DNA of 15,572 bases from JAWWPG01 sp038232255 (GTDB taxonomy: Bacteria; Actinomycetota; Actinomycetes; Propionibacteriales; Nocardioidaceae): the NCBI GenBank assembly GCA_038232255.1, contig JBBSIF010000051.1, positions 1 through 15,572 of the forward strand. Direction: 5' to 3'. Under the pieces are notes generated by a model. It worked only from the letters and a program-made list of their open reading frames with translations, made no database searches and was not told the origin of the DNA. The position numbers and the translations under genes were made by a program. Position 1 is the stretch's first letter. Every line of letters starts with the position of its first letter. This document shows, piece after piece, positions 1 through 7,184 of the stretch.

Positions 1-435
1 GCTAAGTCAAGCGCAACACACTACTCCATCGACTCGCGCTTGAAGTCCCGGCTGGCTGTCGCAGCCCTGGACAACGCCGCCGCCCGCCGCCGCGTTGACG
101 GCAGCGAGGTCGCCGGCTGCGTGGTCCACAGCGACCGCGGCAGTCAATTTCGATCAAGAAAGATGCAACAGGCACTGACCCGACACAGCATGGTCGGCTC
201 TATGGGCCAGGTCGGCTCCGCCGCCGACAACGCAGCCATGGAGAGCTTCTTCTCGCTGCTGCAACGCAACGTGCTCGACCGCCGACGCTGGACCACCCGA
301 GAAGAGCTGCGCATCGCCATCGTCACCTGGATCGAACGCACCTACCACCGCCGCCGCCGACAAGCCGCCCTCGGCCGATTGACCCCCATCGAATACGAGA
401 CGATCATGACCAACACCGCCGCCCAGGCGGCATAA
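1..435 (+). pseudogene. IS3-family transposase, C-terminal remnant
   Basis: This is the C-terminal part of the DDE integrase-type transposase of an IS3-family insertion sequence. The frame is open from base 1. Visible landmarks are HSDRGSQF, which carries the second catalytic Asp, NAAMESFF, which carries the catalytic Glu, and the family's closing segment TYHRRRRQAALGRLTPIEYE. The N-terminal half with the first catalytic Asp and the helix-turn-helix OrfA lie outside the window or are lost. Recognisable similarity starts at about base 22 (YSIDSRLKS). The seven residues before it do not look like the family, which suggests the copy is broken there, although a window-edge effect cannot be excluded. 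A TTG at 40 opens the longest fully contained ORF but is unlikely to be a true start. The IS end probably lies shortly after the stop, between 436 and about 480, where the sequence passes into a decayed DUF222 gene. Family call is secure; status as a dead fragment is likely. Confidence 0.82.
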
Positions 436-464
436 CCGAACTGTCACCAGCTCGTGCAGCAGGC

Positions 465-744
465 CCTCCTGCGCCTCGCAGCCAGCCACGCCAGCGTCGA
501 GGGGCGCCCCTGTCTCCACCGCGAGCCCGCGGGCGTCCAGCTCCCCGAGCGGGGAGAGTGCGACTGTTTGCGCCTGCGCGACCAGCCGATACGCCGCATC
601 CATCGACGCCATCACCTGCCGGCTCGACAACCGCCACCACTCCGGGGACTCCAACCCGACAGCTAGCTCAGCCGACGTACGAGCCGGCGCGGCCGCCCGT
701 CGGGCCTTCACCGTCACCCATCCGCTGATGCATAACCCCAACAC
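465..744 (-). pseudogene. DUF222 / 13E12-repeat (HNH endonuclease type) gene remnant, N-terminal part
   Basis: The minus-strand reading from a GTG at 744 contains SPEWWRLSSRQVMASMDAA, then AYRLVAQAQ and GELDARGLAVETGA. These resemble the beginning of actinobacterial DUF222 proteins, which often carry a C-terminal HNH nuclease domain and are frequently multicopy. The next expected segment, of the STLAWLAAR type, is found in another frame from about base 522 down. The gene is therefore frameshifted near 518-525. It then stops at the boundary with the IS3 fragment, so the rest of DUF222 and any HNH domain are missing. The likeliest history is insertion of the IS into a DUF222 gene followed by decay. 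The identification rests on remembered family character, not a search, and the 3' boundary (about 440-480) is uncertain. Confidence 0.5.
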
Positions 745-896
745 TACGGATGCCCACCGACACTTTCAGCCGAGTTCCCCTTATCCACAAGGGACTTTCG
801 ACACTAGTGGAAGTCAGCGATCAGGGACGCCTGGACCAGCGCGATGGCGAGGAAGACGGGCGTCCTATTCGACTCCGTGCTGCTCTCCAAACGCGG

Positions 897-926
897 ACAC
901 CCCTTGGACCGCGCGTCCAGGGGTGT
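897..926 (-). terminator. Stem-loop downstream of the secreted-protein gene
   Basis: Arms 897-909 and 915-926 pair over 12 bp with one bulged T and a 5-nt loop of C and G. The hairpin begins 18 bp past the stop codon of the minus-strand gene at 944-1423, the place for its terminator. No clear U-tract follows on the minus strand, so it would be a non-canonical actinobacterial-type terminator. The stretch 745-896 to its left contains no gene that I can support; a single perfect TTATCCACA sits at 781-789. Confidence 0.5.
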
Positions 927-943
927 CTCGTCGAAGCGCGATG

Positions 944-1423
944 CTAGCAGCAACTCCTCTTGTCGAACTGTACGGTGACCGTCCCGTTGGCGTTGACGGT
1001 GGCGTGCGACACCTCGTGGAAGGTCACCTTGGATCCGTCAGAGCCGGTCGCGTGGACGCTGAACGTCTGTCTCTTGGTCCGGTTCTGTTGGTTGGCGTTC
1101 TTGCCGAATGAGACGGTGAAGTGGCCCGAGTAGGTCGGCATCGCCGTATCGGTGGGGACGAACTGCACGGTGCCGTGCAGAGTGCCGGTGAAGTGCGATC
1201 CGTTCTCGTTGAAGGTGCCGTGGAAGACATCGCTGTAGACGATCGTGCGCTCTCCCAGAACTCCTTTCAGGCACGGGAAGTGCGCCGGGTCCTTGACCTC
1301 GGTGACGTTCCTTTCGTGTTGGGTGAAGGTCTGTGCGCCGTTCCCCCCGGCGAACGCGGGGGTGCTGACCGCCGCCAGCAGTCCGACGGTGCCGGCGACT
1401 CCCGCTACACGTGCAAGCCGCAT
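944..1423 (-). CDS. Small secreted protein of unknown function
   Basis: The product is 159 residues. It begins with a Sec signal peptide: positive MRLAR, a hydrophobic stretch from about residue 6 to 20, and an AFA cleavage site after residue 25. The mature part is about 134 residues of alternating polar and aromatic/Val/Thr segments (for example SHFTGTLHGTVQFVP and SGHFTVSFGK). This suggests a small all-beta domain, perhaps a beta-barrel; I do not recognise the family. There are three cysteines in the mature protein, Cys51 and a terminal Cys-Cys pair at 158-159. The ATG at 1421-1423 is supported by GAGGAG about 6 nt upstream (minus strand). A perfect 6-bp inverted repeat lies 28-45 bp upstream of the start, and a strong stem-loop follows the stop. 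The PAP2 gene upstream on the same strand is separated by 139 bp, so this is probably its own transcription unit. Confidence 0.8.
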   Translation of the reverse strand: MRLARVAGVAGTVGLLAAVSTPAFAGGNGAQTFTQHERNVTEVKDPAHFPCLKGVLGERTIVYSDVFHGTFNENGSHFTGTLHGTVQFVPTDTAMPTYSGHFTVSFGKNANQQNRTKRQTFSVHATGSDGSKVTFHEVSHATVNANGTVTVQFDKRSCC

Positions 1424-1451
1424 GGATACTCCTCTCGCCGTGGTGGTCTCC

Positions 1452-1468
1452 CCTTGAACTGGTCAAGG
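1452..1468. promoter_or_regulatory. Inverted repeat upstream of the secreted-protein gene
   Basis: CCTTGA (1452-1457) and TCAAGG (1463-1468) form a perfect 6-bp inverted repeat around a 5-nt centre, 28 bp upstream of the ATG at 1423 on the minus strand. It could be an operator or a 5'-leader hairpin. On the minus strand it also contains TTGACC, which resembles a -35 hexamer, but no good -10 lies 16-18 bp beyond it. Function is inference. Confidence 0.3.
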
Positions 1469-1562
1469 CGGCGCCACTCTGGAAGCGTTCAGGCGGGGCC
1501 GCTACCCATCCGTCACGTCGGACTCGCGCAGCGTCGAGGTGCGAGTAGAGGGTTGCTGACCG

Positions 1563-2246
1563 CTATCGAAGCGTCCGCGGCAGGTCTCCTGGCGCGCTGA
1601 TCCAGGAACGGATGACGAGGAACCCCGCCGTGCCCCAGGCCGTTCCGAACGCCCAGCCGCCCAGCACGTCAGTCGGCCAGTGCACTCCCAGGTAGACCCG
1701 GGTGAGACCGATAGCGACCGCCCAGGAGCCCGCGACTACCCACAGCAGAGCCTGAGTCCTCCGCCGGTTCGGTACGGCGGTCACCATGACCCAGGCGACG
1801 AGGACGGCGGCGATCGTCGCCGTACTGGCGTGCCCGGATGGGAACGCGAAACCTGAGGCGTCTGTCGCCCAGTCGACCCTTGGCGGCCGCTGGCGCCTGA
1901 TCAGCTCAGCGACGGCCAGTCGTACGACTAAACCGAGCACATGGACGAGGACCAGCAGGGCGGCAGCGAGAAGGCGTCTCCTCCATGAGCGCGACGGACC
2001 AGCCGCTACTCCCACGACGGCCAGCGCGACAAGGGCGACGCTCGACGCGACCCGCGTCAGGGCTCGGGCTACGTCGGTGAGTCCGCCCACGCGGTGGGCG
2101 ACCATCCAGCTGTGGACCGAGGAGTCGAAACCGTCAGTCCATCCCACCCCCGACACGATCGCGAGCAGGAGGAAGACGCCGAGCGCCCCGAGCGCTGTCC
2201 CCAGCAGCCGGCGCGACGAACCCCAGACGGTGGATCCACTGGTCAC
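1563..2246 (-). CDS. PAP2-family membrane phosphatase
   Basis: This is a type 2 phosphatidic acid phosphatase-like integral membrane enzyme, expected to dephosphorylate lipid phosphates (phosphatidate or isoprenoid pyrophosphates) at the outer membrane face. I chose the GTG at 2244-2246 (227 aa) because AAGGGG lies 9 nt upstream. The longer GTG at 2291 has no ribosome site. About six hydrophobic segments are visible. Motif 2 is PSGH at residues 136-139. Motif 3 is R183-x5-H189-x3-D193 in TRVYLGVHWPTD. In motif 1 (KxxxxxxRP), Arg120-Pro121 is present but the Lys position is Ala113, so one phosphate-binding residue is absent. Two arginines (117, 118) lie close by and might compensate. It is transcribed away from the two-component operon and shares no obvious operon. 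Family call is firm; substrate is unknown. Confidence 0.88.
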   Translation of the reverse strand: MTSGSTVWGSSRRLLGTALGALGVFLLLAIVSGVGWTDGFDSSVHSWMVAHRVGGLTDVARALTRVASSVALVALAVVGVAAGPSRSWRRRLLAAALLVLVHVLGLVVRLAVAELIRRQRPPRVDWATDASGFAFPSGHASTATIAAVLVAWVMVTAVPNRRRTQALLWVVAGSWAVAIGLTRVYLGVHWPTDVLGGWAFGTAWGTAGFLVIRSWISAPGDLPRTLR

Positions 2247-2412
2247 AGCTATCGTCCCCTTACGGCGCACGGAGCGAGTCGTGCACTCCACAGGTTGGTG
2301 ATCCGGGGCCGCGCGAGACGTCGCCGGCGGCTGCCTCCATGTGTAGCCGACGGGCGAAGCGAGTAAGGGATCTGGGGCTTCAGGCGGTCTTTCGGCCGAC
2401 GTGTTTGCGCGC

Positions 2413-2446
2413 TCTCATCATGGTCTCATCAGCCGTGAAGCATGCT
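2413..2446 (+). promoter_or_regulatory. Tandem TCTCATCA operator and putative promoter of the ABC/two-component operon
   Basis: TCTCATCA occurs at 2413-2420 and again at 2424-2431, exactly 11 bp apart start to start. Direct repeats one helical turn apart are the usual binding layout of OmpR-family regulators, and such a regulator is encoded in the same operon. CATGCT at 2441-2446 would be the -10 hexamer of a transcript starting at the A of the ATG at 2453. The repeats would then span about -40 to -22, where class II activators overlap the -35. No Shine-Dalgarno precedes the ATG, which agrees with a leaderless mRNA. The repeats and spacing are seen directly; promoter and regulator assignment are inference. 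Confidence 0.5.
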
Positions 2447-2452
2447 CGCTCC

Positions 2453-3184
2453 ATGAGCTACCAACGAACTGCGCACCAGACCAGACTGGCGGTCATCCCG
2501 ACCGTGTGTCTCATCCTTCTGACGCTGGCCGCCTGTAGCGGCCCGGGAACCAGCTCCGCGTCAGCGGGGGGCACCAGCACCGATCCGACTGCTCCGTCTT
2601 CTCCGACTTCGACGTCTCAGCCCACCTCGAGCCCCCCCGGCACCGCGGCGCCTAGTCGCAGCCCAACCCGGTCGGCTCCTCCGGCCACGACGGTGGCGCC
2701 CGTTCCGGTGGAGAGCAACCCGCCGGGGGACATCCCGGACAACCTGGCTTTCGTGAAGTACGTGAACCGGGTTGGGAGCTACTCGTTCACCCATCCTGAG
2801 GGTTGGGCTCGGACGGGAAGGGGTTCGCAGGTGACCTTCACCGACAAGCTGAACGGCGTGACGGTGGACAGCGTGCGAGCATCGAAGGCGCCCACGGTCG
2901 CGAGCGCCAGGTCAGCCGAGGTTGCTCGGCTGCAGTCGTCGGTGCCGGCGTTCGAGCTGGGCAACATCTCGACTGTGGCGGTGCCCGGCGGGCACGGCGT
3001 GCTGATCGTCTTCCGCCGCAACTCCGCAGCAGATCCGGTTACCGGCAAGGTCTATCGGGACGAGGTCGAGGAGTACCTGGTCTACAGCGCGGGACGACTC
3101 GTCAGGATGGACCTCTACGGCCCGGTGGGCGCTGACAACGTCGACGCCTACCGAACGATGTCGCAGAGTCTGAGCATCCAGTGA
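2453..3184 (+). CDS. Lipoprotein with Ser/Thr/Pro linker, first gene of ABC/two-component operon
   Basis: A 243-residue lipoprotein. The ATG at 2453 gives a standard type II signal peptide: charged N-terminus, hydrophobic stretch from about residue 12 to 25, and lipobox LAAC with lipidated Cys28. Upstream in-frame starts would put the signal sequence too far in. Residues 29-90 are a Ser/Thr/Pro/Ala-rich linker, probably crossing the cell wall. Residues about 91-243 form a compact domain opening with SYSFTHPEGWARTG, reminiscent of PsbP/Mog1-like folds; this is a fold-level guess. The gene lacks a Shine-Dalgarno and may be leaderless. Its TGA overlaps the GTG of the next gene (GTGA), so it is translationally coupled to the ABC transporter. 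It may be a substrate-handling or signalling partner for the transporter or the kinase, but no direct evidence is visible. Confidence 0.8.
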   Translation: MSYQRTAHQTRLAVIPTVCLILLTLAACSGPGTSSASAGGTSTDPTAPSSPTSTSQPTSSPPGTAAPSRSPTRSAPPATTVAPVPVESNPPGDIPDNLAFVKYVNRVGSYSFTHPEGWARTGRGSQVTFTDKLNGVTVDSVRASKAPTVASARSAEVARLQSSVPAFELGNISTVAVPGGHGVLIVFRRNSAADPVTGKVYRDEVEEYLVYSAGRLVRMDLYGPVGADNVDAYRTMSQSLSIQ

Positions 3185-3849
3185 GCTCCGCTGTTCTCGA
3201 AGCACGAGGTCTGCATCGATTCTTCCGCCGAAGCGGCGAGGAGGTCGCCGCGCTGCGGGATGTCTCGCTCACCCTGCTCCCGGGTGAGATGGTCGCCGTC
3301 GTCGGCCCCTCCGGATCGGGCAAGTCGACTCTGCTGAACCTGTTGGCCGGCCTCGACAGTCCCGAGGGCGGGTCGGTCATGGTGGACGGTCAGCAGTTGA
3401 GCCACGAGTCGGCTGCTCGGCAGGCGCGGCTGCGCGCACAGCTGATCGGTGTGCTGACCCAGAGCAGTGGCCTCGTCGACCACCTCGACGTCTTCGGGAA
3501 TCTCCAGCTCGCGGGGTCGTTCAGGCCGGTGAAGCCGGCCAAGGAGCACCTCGGGTCGCTCCTGGACGCGGTTCAGCTCGCCGATCGGGCGCGAGCACGT
3601 CCGTCCACCTTGTCCGGCGGCGAGACGGCTCGCGCGAACCTGGCGGTGGCACTGGTCGGTGGGCCACGACTCCTGCTGGCTGACGAGCCCACTGCAGAGG
3701 TCAGTACCGCCGAGGAGTCCCTCCTTCTCGAGCTGCTTCGCGACCTGCAGCCAAAAGACGGCGCAACCGTGCTGGTCACCCACTCCGTAGTCGTTGCGCA
3801 CGCAGCCGACCGAGTCCTGCACCTGGTCGACGGGAAACACCATGAGTGA
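3181..3849 (+). CDS. ABC transporter ATP-binding protein (LolD/MacB type), divergent first copy
   Basis: A 222-residue nucleotide-binding subunit of a LolD/MacB-like ABC system, predicted to hydrolyse ATP at the inner face of the membrane with the FtsX-type permease encoded two genes on. Walker A is GPSGSGKST (42-50), Q-loop Gln94, signature LSGGE (144-148), Walker B LLLADE ending at Glu169, switch His201. The signature continues as TARANLAVALVG, not the usual QQRVAIARAL. The D-loop reads AEVS where S/G-x-L-D is expected, so this copy is less canonical than the next one. GTG start at 3181 overlaps the lipoprotein stop by 4 bp. The stop overlaps the next gene by 8 bp. Most likely the two ATPases form an asymmetric heterodimer. 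The family is certain; the cargo is not known. Confidence 0.92.
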   Translation: MSSAVLEARGLHRFFRRSGEEVAALRDVSLTLLPGEMVAVVGPSGSGKSTLLNLLAGLDSPEGGSVMVDGQQLSHESAARQARLRAQLIGVLTQSSGLVDHLDVFGNLQLAGSFRPVKPAKEHLGSLLDAVQLADRARARPSTLSGGETARANLAVALVGGPRLLLADEPTAEVSTAEESLLLELLRDLQPKDGATVLVTHSVVVAHAADRVLHLVDGKHHE

Positions 3850-4510
3850 CCCGGACGAGCAGCCCTTGGTGCATGCAAAGTCGTTGGGGGTCAGCTTCGG
3901 TAAGGTCGACATCCTTCACGACGTCAACCTCGTGGTCACTCCCGGAGCACACGTCGCCGTAACAGGTCGGTCAGGCAGCGGGAAGTCCACGCTGCTGCTC
4001 ACCCTCGCTGGCCTGCTCACACCCACGAGCGGCACCGTCACCTGGCCAGGACTCGCTGACGACCCTCGGCTCCGGCGAGCCGAGATCGGCATGGTGTTCC
4101 AAGCGCCCTCTCTCATGCCCGAGCTGACAGCGTTGGAAAATGTCACACTTCCCTTGCGGCTTCGGGGCGTCGACCGTCGCGGCGCTCGCCTGGCCTCGCT
4201 GAGCGCTCTTGCCGACGTCGGGGGTAGCGATCTCGCCGAAGCCCTACCGGCACAGCTTTCCGGTGGCCAGCAGCAGCGGGTGGCGATCGCCCGCGCCCTC
4301 GCCGGCCGGCACCGGCTGGTGCTGGCCGACGAACCGACGGGCTCGCTGGACCGTGCCCACGCACGGCAGGTCGCCCTCGCTTTGCGGGACGGCGTGGCGA
4401 TGGGCGGCGGCGCGCTCCTCATCGCCACGCATGACCGCGAGCTTGCCGACATGTTCGACCAACAAGTCGCCATTCTCGATGGCGACCTCACCCTGGCGGG
4501 TACGTCGTGA
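3842..4510 (+). CDS. ABC transporter ATP-binding protein (LolD/MacB type), canonical second copy
   Basis: A 222-residue ATPase with all catalytic motifs intact: Walker A GRSGSGKST (42-50), Q-loop Gln87 in VFQAPSLMP, signature LSGGQ (139-143) followed by QQRVAIARAL, Walker B LVLADE ending at Glu164, D-loop SLD (168-170), switch His197 in IATHD. The ATG at 3842 is preceded by GGGAAA and overlaps the previous gene by 8 bp. An upstream in-frame start at 3794 would add 16 unrelated residues and is not preferred. The stop overlaps the GTG of the permease (GTGA). It is the same length as the preceding ATPase but clearly divergent in sequence, so this is an old duplication and not a recent one. Predicted partner of the FtsX-like permease; MacB/LolCDE-type systems move or mechanically act on lipoproteins, peptides or antibiotics. 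Confidence 0.94.
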   Translation: MSDPDEQPLVHAKSLGVSFGKVDILHDVNLVVTPGAHVAVTGRSGSGKSTLLLTLAGLLTPTSGTVTWPGLADDPRLRRAEIGMVFQAPSLMPELTALENVTLPLRLRGVDRRGARLASLSALADVGGSDLAEALPAQLSGGQQQRVAIARALAGRHRLVLADEPTGSLDRAHARQVALALRDGVAMGGGALLIATHDRELADMFDQQVAILDGDLTLAGTS

Positions 4511-7146
4511 GAACAGCCCGCTGGGTGGCAGGCCTGGCCCGTCGACGCCCCCTTGAGCTGCTTGTCGCGGCGGTGACGATCGCCATCGCGATCGCCTTCG
4601 TCGCCTCCCTGGGAGCGTTCGTCACCCAGAGCCGCAGCGCATTGACCGTTCGAGCCGCCGCCTCCGTGCCGGTCGACTGGCAGGTCCAGGTCACGCCGCA
4701 AGGCAGCGTGGCCGCAGTGACCCGCGAGGTCCGGCGGCTGCCTGACGTCCGAGCCGTGGAGCAGGTCTCCTTCGCCCACGTCCGCTCCCTCCAGTCGAGC
4801 GGGACGAGCGGAGTCCGGCAGACCGGCGCGGCGTACGTCGTATCGATCTCCCCGCACTACGCCGCCACGTTCCCCGGCGAGATCCGTCACCTGTTGGGAG
4901 CCACGACAGGGTCGATGCTCTTCCAGCAGACGGCTGCCAACCTCGCCGCGGCGCCCGGCGACCGCATCACCGTCCACACAGTCGCGGGCAGCCGGCGCGT
5001 GACGGTTGACGGCGTTGTCGACATGCCCGCCGAGGACTCATTCTTCCAAGTCGTCGGGCTCGCGCCCGGGGCGGGCGTGAGTGCTCCACCGGACAACGTT
5101 CTCCTTGTTCCGCCGGCCGTCTTCGCCTCGGTGGTCGGCAGCACCACAGTGGTGCATCAGGTGCACGTCGGCTTCGACCACGGCCCACTACCCGCGGATC
5201 CTCAGAGCGCCGCACTCGTCGTCCAGGGGCAGGCCAACCACTTCCAGGCCGCCGTGGCCGGGGGCGCGCTCGTCGGTGACAACCTCGGCACTGCCCTCAC
5301 CGCTGCCGGCGAGGACGCGCGCTACGCCGACCTGCTGTTCCTCCTGCTCGGGCTTCCGGGGCTGGCGCTGTCCGCCGTCGTCGCGGCGCTCGTCGTCAGC
5401 CTCCGCTCAGACCGGCGCCGGCGCGAGATTGCGCTCCTGCGCCTGAGAGGAGCGTCGGTATCCGACGTCGTACGCGTCGTGGCGGGTGAAGCGCTTGTCA
5501 CTGCCGCGCTGGGCACAGCCATGGGCATACCGCTGGCCGCACTTGCCATTCACGTCGCGCTGCCACCGGGCGCGTCTCTGTCCGTCGGGTGGACGTTGGC
5601 CGCGACGGTCGGGGGCCTGCTGCTCGCACTTGCTACCCAAGCCGAGCCGATCCTCAGGCTCGCCTTCGGACGCGAGGAAGCCGGTGTCGCTGCTGAGGCC
5701 TCCCGTGGCCCGCGGACGGGAACGCCATGGCCCCTGAAGGCCGGCCTCGACGTCATCCTGCTCGCCGGTGCCGCCATCTCCTTCGCCCTGACCGCCCGGA
5801 GCGGCTATCAGGTGGTCCTCGCCCCCGAGGGCATCCCTCAGACGCAGGTCAACTACGCGGCGCTCGCCGGTCCGGCGCTGGCCTGGCCCGGTCTCGCGCT
5901 GCTGATCTGGCGTGTCACGGCGTGGGTGACCGGCAGACGCACCGGTAGATGGTCGCGCGGAGTTCCTGGCACCGCCCCCGAGCTCGAGGCAGCCTCCATC
6001 AGGCAACGACGACGCGTGATCGCACGCGGCGCCGTGGGACTGTCCGTAGCCCTCGGACTTGCCGCCTCCACCGCGATCTTCACCGCGACGTACCAGACCC
6101 AGTCCCGGGTCGACGTGGCGTTGACGGTCGGCAGTGACGTCGCCGTCGTCGAACCGCCTGGCTCCACGGTGGGACCTCAGGGTGCGCGAGACTTCGTTGG
6201 TACCGCGGGAGTTCGTGCCGTGGAGCCCCTGCAACACCGGTTCGCCTACGTCGGGCCGGATCTCCAGGACCTGTACGGCGTCCGAGCGGCCAGCTTCGGT
6301 CGTGTTGCTCCTCTGCAAGACGCGTTCGTGCCGGGAAGCACCGTGGGCAAGACCCTTGCGCTCCTTCAGAGGACGCCCGACGGCGTGCTCCTGTCCGCTG
6401 AGACGTTGCACGACTACCAGCTGCACCCCGGCGACCTCATCCGGATCCGGTTGCAGACCGGCGCGGACCACGTCTACCGGCCGGTCCCCTTCCACGTTCT
6501 GGGGCAGGTCACCGAGTGGCCAACGGCGCCCAAGGACAGCTTCATCGTGGCGAACGCCGGCTACATCGCGAGAGTCACCGGATCGGACGCTGTCGGAACG
6601 TTCCTGATCTCCTCGGGCACGCCCGCAGCCACAGCCGCCGCACTGCGCGACAAGCTCATTCGTGCAGGGTCCGGCGCCTCCGTCCAGGACATCTCCTCGG
6701 CGGGCGCCGGAGTGACGAGTGCATCGGGGCTCGCTGCCACAGATCTGTCTGGGCTGTCCCGCCTGGTGCTCGGGTTCGGCGTCGCGTTGGCCCTTGCCTG
6801 CTCGGGTCTGGCACTCCTGGGAGGCATCGTCGAGCGGAGGCGCGCGCTGGTCCTGCTGGCTGCCCTGGGCGCGACTCCTCGTCAGCGCGGCCGGTTCCTG
6901 GCCGCGGAGGCGCGCGTGATGGTGGTGTCCGGAGTCGTGGGCGGCGCGGTGATTGGAGCCACTTTGGCCTACCTCCTCGTCAAGGTGCTCACCGGCATCT
7001 TCGACCCACCGCCTGCGTCGGCGACCGTTCCGTGGACGTACGTCACGTCCCTGTTGCTCCTCGTCGGTGGAGTCACGGTCGTGGTCGTGGCGGGAGTGGG
7101 CCGGCTGGTCGGCCGGGCCGGTCCGAGCGAGCTGCGGGACCTGTGA
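4507..7146 (+). CDS. FtsX/MacB-type ABC transporter permease
   Basis: An 879-residue membrane protein built as two FtsX halves. Hydrophobic segments are at about 16-39, 273-298, 328-350, 359-379, 410-432, 452-476, 505-529, 755-778, 803-828 and 841-865, about ten in all. Two large extracytoplasmic domains (about 40-270 and 530-745) fit MacB periplasmic-core-like modules. Both halves have the FtsX hallmark after the first core helix: RREIALLRLRGAS near 302-314 and RRALVLLAALGATPRQRG near 780-797. The GTG start overlaps the upstream ATPase stop by 4 bp. As a pseudo-dimeric permease it would need two ATPases, which matches the two unequal ATPase genes just upstream. Members of the family act as mechanotransducers or exporters of lipids, lipoproteins, peptides or drugs. 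A response regulator gene follows after 38 bp. Confidence 0.9.
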   Translation: MRTARWVAGLARRRPLELLVAAVTIAIAIAFVASLGAFVTQSRSALTVRAAASVPVDWQVQVTPQGSVAAVTREVRRLPDVRAVEQVSFAHVRSLQSSGTSGVRQTGAAYVVSISPHYAATFPGEIRHLLGATTGSMLFQQTAANLAAAPGDRITVHTVAGSRRVTVDGVVDMPAEDSFFQVVGLAPGAGVSAPPDNVLLVPPAVFASVVGSTTVVHQVHVGFDHGPLPADPQSAALVVQGQANHFQAAVAGGALVGDNLGTALTAAGEDARYADLLFLLLGLPGLALSAVVAALVVSLRSDRRRREIALLRLRGASVSDVVRVVAGEALVTAALGTAMGIPLAALAIHVALPPGASLSVGWTLAATVGGLLLALATQAEPILRLAFGREEAGVAAEASRGPRTGTPWPLKAGLDVILLAGAAISFALTARSGYQVVLAPEGIPQTQVNYAALAGPALAWPGLALLIWRVTAWVTGRRTGRWSRGVPGTAPELEAASIRQRRRVIARGAVGLSVALGLAASTAIFTATYQTQSRVDVALTVGSDVAVVEPPGSTVGPQGARDFVGTAGVRAVEPLQHRFAYVGPDLQDLYGVRAASFGRVAPLQDAFVPGSTVGKTLALLQRTPDGVLLSAETLHDYQLHPGDLIRIRLQTGADHVYRPVPFHVLGQVTEWPTAPKDSFIVANAGYIARVTGSDAVGTFLISSGTPAATAAALRDKLIRAGSGASVQDISSAGAGVTSASGLAATDLSGLSRLVLGFGVALALACSGLALLGGIVERRRALVLLAALGATPRQRGRFLAAEARVMVVSGVVGGAVIGATLAYLLVKVLTGIFDPPPASATVPWTYVTSLLLLVGGVTVVVVAGVGRLVGRAGPSELRDL

Positions 7147-7184
7147 GGAGCCCGGCCGATTAGCCTCGGACCTGGAGGCACACC

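Noticed and set aside
781..789. Perfect DnaA box TTATCCACA
   Set aside because: It is a single copy with no cluster, AT-rich stretch or dnaA/dnaN nearby, so there is no support for an origin.
2339..2452. Upstream in-frame extension of the lipoprotein
   Set aside because: It would bury the type II signal peptide and overlap the repeat operator; the ATG at 2453 gives a normal signal sequence.
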